From positions 1 through 12,830 of the forward strand of contig JADGJG010000762.1 of assembly GCA_027596195.1 (NCBI GenBank): a DNA stretch of 12,830 nt. The letters are read 5' to 3'. The DNA comes from Podochytrium sp. JEL0797 (Eukaryota; Chytridiomycota; Chytridiomycetes; Chytridiales; Chytriomycetaceae). Made by a program: the position numbers and the translations under genes. Shown here piece after piece: positions 8,334 through 12,830 of this stretch (the first letter of the stretch is position 1; each line of letters opens with the position of its first letter). Below the pieces are notes generated by a model that saw only the letters and a list, made by a program, of their open reading frames with translations, had not been told where the DNA came from and ran no database searches.

Positions 8334-9416
8334 ATGCACAGCAGCTTTGACGTCACTAGGACCACCTCGCACACTTCACTCGACACGACGTCACTCGGAG
8401 TCAGCGACACTCACAGCGCCGGTGATCTGTACGGCGTCCTTGACTTCCTCAGCGAATCCTCCTCGTTCACTGAGCCGCGTCGCGCGTCTCTCGCGTCGAA
8501 TGCCTCGTTTGCCTCGCTCTCCTCGCCGACCTCTTCGCCGCCCTCGCGCTCCGCTGTCTCCTCGCGCACCAACTCAGTCGACCTCGACTTTTCGCTTCTC
8601 TTTGACGCCTCGACACCCCTCTTTGACGCCTCGACACCCCGCTTCGACGCCTCCACACCCCACTTCGACGCCTCCACACCCCGCTTTGACGCCTCCACAC
8701 CCCACTTCGACACTCCTCCCAAGCCCCACTTCGACTCCTCCACACCCCGCTTTATGCTGCAAGACGCCGCACACCCCGACCTCGCTCACCCCGCCCCGCT
8801 CCAATCGACCGGCGGCGGCACTGCCAAGATCACACCGCAACTCGCTGTCGCCCTGACCCAGGCGCAACTGCGCCTATCCCAGCTCAAAAAACAACGCGAC
8901 TCTCTCCCGCCCAGTGGTTACATCTGCCGCCTCTGCGCCATCGAGGGACACTGGATGGAGAATTGCATTCTCTACAAGTCAAACAAGCATCCGCAGTACA
9001 ACAACGCGGCCCGCGCTGTCGCTCTCAACATCATCAGTCCAGACTCGCAACACGTGTTGAGTTCGTTGCCCGTCGTGCAGCAGCCGCAGCAGTTGTACAC
9101 GACTCAGTTTTACCAGCAGCACAAGATGCAGCAGCAGAGAATGATGCGTGAGCAACAAGCGCGTATGGATCAGATGCAGAGACAGATGGAGCAGATGCAG
9201 TTCCAGGAGCAGCAGTACTACAACCAGTTGCAGCAACAACAGCAGCAGCAAAACTACTACCATGCCCAACAGCATCGTCAGTATCAGCCACAGCCACAGC
9301 ATGCACCCCAGCAGCAGCAGCCAAGCTTCTACGCCGATTCTCCTTCTTCGCCAACTTCGGCTGGGTCCCTTGGTTCCTGCAGCCGCTTCGAAGGCATTTG
9401 GACTCAACACAACTGA
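8334..9416 (+). CDS. CCHC zinc-knuckle protein with FDASTP heptad repeats and Q-rich tail (unrecognised)
   Basis: A single open frame of 360 aa; the ATG follows CACCA, a good eukaryotic context. Four parts are visible. Residues 1-88 are Ser/Thr-rich and disordered. Residues 89-140 are a tandem array of seven-residue units xFDASTP (x is L, L, R, H, R), then degenerate HFDTPPKP and HFDSSTP. Residues 165-190 are a short helix leading to GYICRLCAIEGHWMENC, a CCHC zinc knuckle C198-x2-C201-x4-H206-x4-C211 of the kind that binds single-stranded RNA. Residues 233-335 are rich in Q, M and Y, with likely coiled-coil (QQARMDQMQRQMEQMQ) and prion-like character. A nuclear or cytoplasmic RNA-binding protein prone to condensation is a reasonable inference, but I recognise no named family. 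Each repeat has a TP site, which suits proline-directed kinases. TGACGTCA and CGACGTCA sit just inside the 5' end of the frame. Confidence 0.85.
   Translation: MHSSFDVTRTTSHTSLDTTSLGVSDTHSAGDLYGVLDFLSESSSFTEPRRASLASNASFASLSSPTSSPPSRSAVSSRTNSVDLDFSLLFDASTPLFDASTPRFDASTPHFDASTPRFDASTPHFDTPPKPHFDSSTPRFMLQDAAHPDLAHPAPLQSTGGGTAKITPQLAVALTQAQLRLSQLKKQRDSLPPSGYICRLCAIEGHWMENCILYKSNKHPQYNNAARAVALNIISPDSQHVLSSLPVVQQPQQLYTTQFYQQHKMQQQRMMREQQARMDQMQRQMEQMQFQEQQYYNQLQQQQQQQNYYHAQQHRQYQPQPQHAPQQQQPSFYADSPSSPTSAGSLGSCSRFEGIWTQHN
8348..8393. promoter_or_regulatory. Two CRE-like sites at the 5' end of the zinc-knuckle gene
   Basis: A perfect palindromic CRE, TGACGTCA, is at 8348-8355 and a near copy, CGACGTCA, at 8386-8393. 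Both lie inside the first 20 codons; GACGTCA also occurs upstream at 8096-8102. bZIP factors of the CREB/ATF type bind this sequence. They may be chance within codons for D-V-T and T-T-S. Confidence 0.3.
8598..8753 (+). repeat. 21-bp tandem repeat coding for xFDASTP heptads
   Basis: About seven units of 21 bp, based on TTTGACGCCTCGACACCCC with small changes (TTC for TTT, TCC for TCG). Five units encode intact heptads and two are degenerate. The first residue of the unit changes by single-base substitutions between Leu, Arg and His. The array is within the zinc-knuckle protein gene and in frame, so unit gain or loss would keep the frame. Confidence 0.93.
8925..8966 (+). other. CCHC zinc knuckle
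   Basis: C198, C201, H206 and C211 follow the exact C-x2-C-x4-H-x4-C spacing, with GY before the first Cys and GHW around the His. This resembles cellular RNA-binding knuckles more than a retroviral Gag context: no retroelement domains lie nearby. Confidence 0.85.
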
Positions 9417-9887
9417 ATGTCGCGCGTGATCGCGCTCTTTTTTCGTTTATGACATTTTCTCTCTCTTTCAGTTCTTTCATTTATCCACCTTTCCCTCCCT
9501 CTCTCTCTCGACCCTGTATCATTCTTAACATGTACCCGCCTCGTTCCATCATTAGTTCCCCTTTTTTGTTTATTCCGTGTTGCCGTTGCTATCTCTTTCG
9601 TTTTTTGGTTTACGCTCACCACCATCGGCCCCACCCTCCCCTGTTTCTCTGTGTCTAGTTTTTATCTTCATTGTAGTTTTTTATTTTCCTGGCCCTAGCT
9701 GAGAAAAAAAACAAATATATAACCATCTCATTTTACCTTTAATCAACCAACTTTAATTGCCTCAAATATACGGTGGCAACAAAGCCTTACTATTTCTTTA
9801 ATCACGTTGTTTTGAGACTATTCCTGAGCTGGCACACGCACGCTGAGTTTCAAATCAGAATCACCTCGAAAATCAAAAAAAAAACTC
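9417..9887. other. Intergenic region before CFD1
   Basis: The first 250 bp are strongly pyrimidine-rich on the plus strand (CT and T runs), followed by A-rich and TATA-like stretches (AAATATATAACC near 9713). This suits the 3' UTR and poly(A) region of the zinc-knuckle gene and then the CFD1 promoter. No gene or structured RNA was seen; short open frames here are low-complexity. Confidence 0.5.
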
Positions 9888-11147
9888 ATGACGGCCCAAC
9901 AGCCACAGTCACCGGCCACCCCCGCCCGCAACGTCATCCTCGTCCTCAGCGGCAAAGGCGGAGTCGGCAAAAGCACCGTTTCGACCTCCCTCGCCCTCTC
10001 CCTCGCTGCTTCGAACCATTCAGTCGGGATCCTCGATATCGATCTCACGGGACCTTCCGTCCCCCGCATTCTTGGCGTCAGTGAACACAGGGTGCATCAA
10101 GGGAGTAAAGGATGGGTGCCTGTTCAGGTGCCGTTGCCGATGGGGGTGGGGAGGTTAGGGTGTATGAGTATTGGGTTTTTGTTGAAGGATAAGGGCGATG
10201 CAGTTATGTGAGTTTGATTCTCTGTGTGGCGTTTGATTCCTTGGGTTCTCATGATGGCTCTGTGGGCTGTTGATCGTTCCGTGCGGAAGTGATAACGCCC
10301 CCTTTTCGCGGATTTGAAATGCGGGGACATTTTAAATCGCATTGGGGGTTATGAACACTCCCGAAACACACACCACACCCTCCCCTTCTCGAATTCCGTA
10401 ATCTTGTCATCCATATCGAAAGTTGACGCTGACTCCTTCGAAACGCAACCACTCTCTAGTTGGCGAGGCCCCAAAAAAACCGCCATGATCCGTCAATTCC
10501 TGCAAGACGTGGATTGGGGCACCGAACCCCTCGATTACCTCATTATCGACACCCCACCTGGAACAGGCGACGAACATATTGCATTGGTTGAGAATTTGCG
10601 GGACGGGTGGAATGTGACGGGAGCCGTGTTGGTCACGACTCCGCAGGTGTGTGTAAAAATACACGTGGCGTTATTTCGAAATGGAGAAATGAGAATGCTG
10701 AATTCTTTGTGTTTAGGACGTTTCGATTGCGGATGTGCGAAAGGAACTCAGTTTCTGTAATAAGGTTGGGATCAAGGTTCTCGGGATTGTGGAGAACATG
10801 AGTGGTTATGTTTGTCCGCATTGCTCCGTGAGTGCTTTCCCCCTCCCCCCTTAATTCACATCGACCTGAACTAAAACCAAAAAAAGGAATGCACAAACCT
10901 CTTTTCCAAAGGCGGCGGAGAATCCCTCGCCAAAGAACACAACTTGACCTTTTTGGGGTACATCCCCATCGATCCTTCCCTCGTGAACATGATTGAATCG
11001 AGCGTCGTGGTCCCTGGGTCCGTCACGAATGGAGTTGAAAACACGGTGGGTGGGTATGTTGCGGGGTTCGCGCAGAGTGGGGTTTATGGTGTGTTTGCGG
11101 AAGTGACGGGGAGGATGGTGGATGTGATTCGGAAGCAAGCGCGATAA
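9888..11147 (+). CDS. CFD1: Cytosolic Fe-S cluster assembly ATPase Cfd1 (NUBP2)
   Basis: Four exons, 9888-10207, 10460-10646, 10717-10827 and 10887-11147, join in phase to 292 aa, a normal length for Cfd1. The protein is a Mrp/NBP35-type P-loop ATPase. It has the deviant Walker [11 protein letters not shown] (residues 21-30), DIDLTGPS (switch/A' region), [11 protein letters not shown] and GIVENMSG. The C-terminal metal motif is C202-P-H-C205 followed by C208, completed across intron 3, then the F-S-K-G-G-G-E block. It lacks the N-terminal four-cysteine ferredoxin-like extension of Nbp35, which separates Cfd1/NUBP2 from Nbp35/NUBP1. With Nbp35 it forms the cytosolic scaffold that builds 4Fe-4S clusters for cytosolic and nuclear proteins. 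Introns are 252, 70 and 59 nt; the first is several times longer than the others here. AATAAA follows 8 bp after the stop. Confidence 0.94.
10292..10352. other. Inverted-repeat structure inside CFD1 intron 1
   Basis: ATAACGCCCCC at 10292-10302 can pair with GGGGGTTAT at 10344-10352, with one bulged G. AATGCG at 10318-10323 can pair with CGCATT at 10338-10343. The two stems abut on the 3' side and could stack in the RNA. This lies in the only unusually long intron of the window (10208-10459). Whether it folds was not calculated. Confidence 0.4.
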
Positions 11148-11638
11148 ACAAAATAATAAATTTACCCTTTAGCGGTATGTTAGGGGGTTGTAAAGAAGAG
11201 ACCCAAACGCGAACCCAATGCGATTTTTCAATGTTGTGGCGTGCTGCTTGGCGATGCATATTCGTTTTGGGTGCGAATCGATTGTCACGTCAGTGATAAG
11301 TGGGAAACGACTTTTCGGTGCAATGTTTAGAAGGGGTTGTCGGCGATATCGGGTGGAATAGTTGATTTATTTGCCCCGACAAATCGAACGTGGCTCGGTG
11401 ATTCACGAGGATGATTTTTTTGACGCGTGGGTGTGGTTTCAAAGAAACTGAGAAACCTGTGATTGATAGACAAAGAATGAATAAACACACATCGATTGGG
11501 GGCGCACTTTTTTCTTTCGATATTGATAAAGAATTGGGGAAAGGAAAAACGGTTTGCGTTCCCGAGTGCGTTATGGATTGAGGGTGATCAAAACAAAATT
11601 CGTCCGAAACTTTCGAAAAGTGATCAACAATTAAGGCA
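11148..11638. other. Intergenic region before the last gene
   Basis: About 490 bp without a credible gene. It begins with the CFD1 3' end and AATAAA. Towards the next gene it holds several GATA cores (GTGATAAG near 11293, TTGATAGA near 11463, TTGATAAAG near 11522) and an ACGCGT core near 11424. No RNA gene is recognised. Confidence 0.45.
11155..11160 (+). terminator. Poly(A) signal of CFD1
   Basis: A canonical AATAAA hexamer starts 8 bases after the CFD1 stop codon in an AT-rich stretch. It is close to the stop, which implies a short 3' UTR if used. Confidence 0.5.
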
Positions 11639-12349
11639 ATGGACAAGTTTGTGATCCGCACGCCCTCAGGGAAAGCCGCCGCGGCAGCAGCAGCAGAACC
11701 AGCAGCAGAACCAGCACCAGCAGAAGCCTCTGACTCTGAGGACGATCAATCCTCGCCCGCCACGATCACCTCGCTGAAGCGCAAACTCGCCGCCATAACC
11801 AAAGAAAACGCACACCTCGCCGCCGAGAACGCGCGTCTCAAAAAGCAGTGCAAAGACACAACAAAGTCGCCCGCCAAACCAGCCACAAAGCCAAAGACGC
11901 CCGGCGAGAAAAAGAAGCTGTTTGCCAAATGGGTCAAGGGTCTCGCACGCGAGTGTGGCAAGGCAAAGATGCAGGGATACTGCGGCGTTGATTATCAGGA
12001 GATGGTTGTGAAGGAGACCATCGCGTGGACTTATGACGAGTTTGCTGCCCTCTTTATGGCTGCGGAGGGGCCTGGGGAACTGATCCAACCCACCAAGACC
12101 AACAAACCCACGTCAATTATCACGATCGTGCGGTTTGCGTCTTTTGAGGATGTTCAGAAATTGATTGGTGCCGACGCGTTGGACGCGACCACGGAATTCA
12201 GCATTCCCATCTGGCGCAACCGGTCGTTCCAGAAGGCGGTGAAGGTGGGCGAGGCGCGGTGCAGCATTCAGTCCATGGACGCTGTCTTTTCAAAGTCCAA
12301 GATGAGTGTGGAGCTCAAATTTCAAATGGTGGGCGAGAGCGACTATTGA
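11639..12349 (+). CDS. Unknown 236-aa protein with leucine-zipper-like coil and conserved-looking C-terminal domain
   Basis: A single-exon gene; the ATG follows AAGGCA and starts MDKFVIRTPSG. An Ala/Pro/Glu-rich linker (residues 12-30, GCA/CCA codon repeats) and an acidic Ser patch (SDSEDDQSS, possible CK2 sites) come first. Then a predicted coiled coil at about 44-70 has hydrophobics spaced by seven (L46, I53, L60, L67) like a leucine zipper. No basic DNA-contacting region precedes it, so it is not a standard bZIP. A Lys-rich linker (76-95) leads to a mixed alpha/beta domain (about 96-236) with WVKGLARECGKAKM, ETIAWTYDEFAALFMAAEG and SIPIWRNRSFQKAVKVGEA. I do not recognise this domain. Self-association through the coil is a fair inference; nucleic-acid binding by the Lys-rich linker is possible. 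Codon use looks like that of its neighbours. AATAAA lies 15 bp after the stop. Confidence 0.8.
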   Translation: MDKFVIRTPSGKAAAAAAAEPAAEPAPAEASDSEDDQSSPATITSLKRKLAAITKENAHLAAENARLKKQCKDTTKSPAKPATKPKTPGEKKKLFAKWVKGLARECGKAKMQGYCGVDYQEMVVKETIAWTYDEFAALFMAAEGPGELIQPTKTNKPTSIITIVRFASFEDVQKLIGADALDATTEFSIPIWRNRSFQKAVKVGEARCSIQSMDAVFSKSKMSVELKFQMVGESDY

Positions 12350-12364
12350 AGTGCATGAATTTTG

Positions 12365-12370
12365 AATAAA
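12365..12370 (+). terminator. Poly(A) signal of the unknown 3' gene
   Basis: AATAAA in the AT-rich stretch 15 bases after the stop at 12347-12349. The gene converges on the right arginase copy, whose stop is 285 bp further on, and AT-rich sequence fills the gap. Confidence 0.5.
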
Positions 12371-12526
12371 TATAAGATCTAAGTAAACTGAGCCGTGGTC
12401 TGCTGGTCGGATCGCGAGAAAAGTTGATGGCGGACAGCACGAATCCAATTTTAAAATTGATACCTCGTCGCTTACGTCTTATTGTTGTATTTAGGCGTAT
12501 AATTCTTTCACTTTGCGCGCACGGAA

Positions 12527-12830
12527 TCGACCGCATGATAAACTTCTTAGATAAACTGCTGAACAGGAAAGAAAACGCGTAGAAAATCAATGCTTAAAAT
12601 CTTTAATTACAATGTGCGCACCCTTGTTCAAAATCTAGTACAACAATCCCTCGCCCAACATGGAGCGAACCAATGAGCAGCCAACAGCAATGGTCTTGAC
12701 ACGGTCCTCGGCGCTGCCAAGAGCGGGGTTCACTTCCATAATGTCAACAGCAACCAAAGATCCAGAGTGGTGCAAAGCCTCCATGATGTAGTGCCCCTCT
12801 CTGTAAGAGAGACCACCCTTGACGGGAGTT
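12527..12830 (-). repeat. Right arm of the large inverted repeat
   Basis: This is the reverse complement of bases 1-301: three mismatches over the 196 bases that include the arginase end, then a more divergent 3' flank with one 3-base gap near the inner end. The match fades at about 12527. Sequence inside the arms (12350-12526 compared with 302 onward) shows no further similarity. Confidence 0.93.
12635..12829 (-). CDS. Arginase, C-terminal fragment (right copy, 5' part outside window)
   Basis: The minus-strand frame is open from 12829 to its TAG at 12637-12635. It encodes the same 64 residues as the left copy, including REGHYIMEALHHSG and DIMEVNPALG. The three base differences from the left copy (CTC to TTG for one Leu, ACG to ACC for one Thr) are all silent. 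The gene reads towards the window interior, tail to tail with the left copy across the segment. It is probably functional, as judged from this fragment only; the catalytic metal ligands lie outside the window. Confidence 0.95.
   Translation of the reverse strand, partial: TPVKGGLSYREGHYIMEALHHSGSLVAVDIMEVNPALGSAEDRVKTIAVGCSLVRSMLGEGLLY

Noticed and set aside
8411..8867. Minus-strand frames with repetitive Val-Glu-Ala-Ser-Lys or Trp-Arg-Arg units
   Set aside because: They are the reverse strand of the 21-bp heptad repeat; the plus frame has the zinc knuckle and extends far beyond the repeat.
9417..9660. Open frames in the pyrimidine-rich stretch after the zinc-knuckle gene
   Set aside because: Composition is CT-rich simple sequence with Ser/Phe/Pro bias, best explained as 3' UTR.
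1..12830. The window as a DNA transposon or Starship-like element bounded by terminal inverted repeats
   Set aside because: The arms are parts of arginase genes, there is no transposase or tyrosine recombinase, and the cargo is housekeeping genes.

Overview
The window looks like nuclear DNA of a fungus. It is gene-dense and mostly encodes conserved eukaryotic proteins. The coding regions are cut by short GT-AG introns (about 47 to 140 nt, one of 252 nt). The best marker is a WOPR (Gti1/Pac2) transcription factor, a family essentially restricted to fungi. CWC2 and CFD1/NUBP2 are general eukaryotic genes. An early-diverging (for example zoosporic) fungus would fit, but that placement is inference and cannot be fixed from the sequence alone.

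Layout. The two ends are inverted copies of the same thing: the last 64 codons of an arginase gene plus about 105 bp of 3' flank. The left copy reads rightwards (stop at 194-196) and the right copy reads leftwards (stop at 12635-12637), so two arginase genes point at each other across about 12.2 kb. Between them, left to right, lie: a gene-poor stretch (302-1172); a WOPR transcription factor on the minus strand (3849 to 1173, five exons, about 806 aa) with an added AT-hook and SUMO-interaction motif; a WD40 protein of the C2A9.03-like family on the minus strand (5502 to 4027, three exons, 414 aa); the splicing factor CWC2 on the plus strand (5522 to 7518, eight exons, 504 aa), whose ATG is only 19 bp from that of the WD40 gene; an intergenic region with CRE-like and E-box motifs; a single-exon protein with FDASTP heptad repeats, a CCHC zinc knuckle and a Q-rich tail (8334-9416); the cytosolic Fe-S scaffold ATPase CFD1 (9888-11147, four exons, 292 aa); and a single-exon unknown protein with a leucine-zipper-like coil (11639-12349).

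How the genes relate. I see no shared pathway. These are mainly housekeeping and regulatory genes: nitrogen metabolism, morphogenetic or nutrient-response transcription, splicing and Fe-S assembly. The window contains no transposase, integrase, rRNA, tRNA or CRISPR array that I can support. The unusual points are the mirrored arginase ends, the heptad-repeat zinc-knuckle protein, the domain makeup and split-domain exon structure of the WOPR gene, and the very tight divergent WD40/CWC2 start sites. Exon structures were built by hand from splice signals, phase agreement and family motifs; no alignment or transcript was available.
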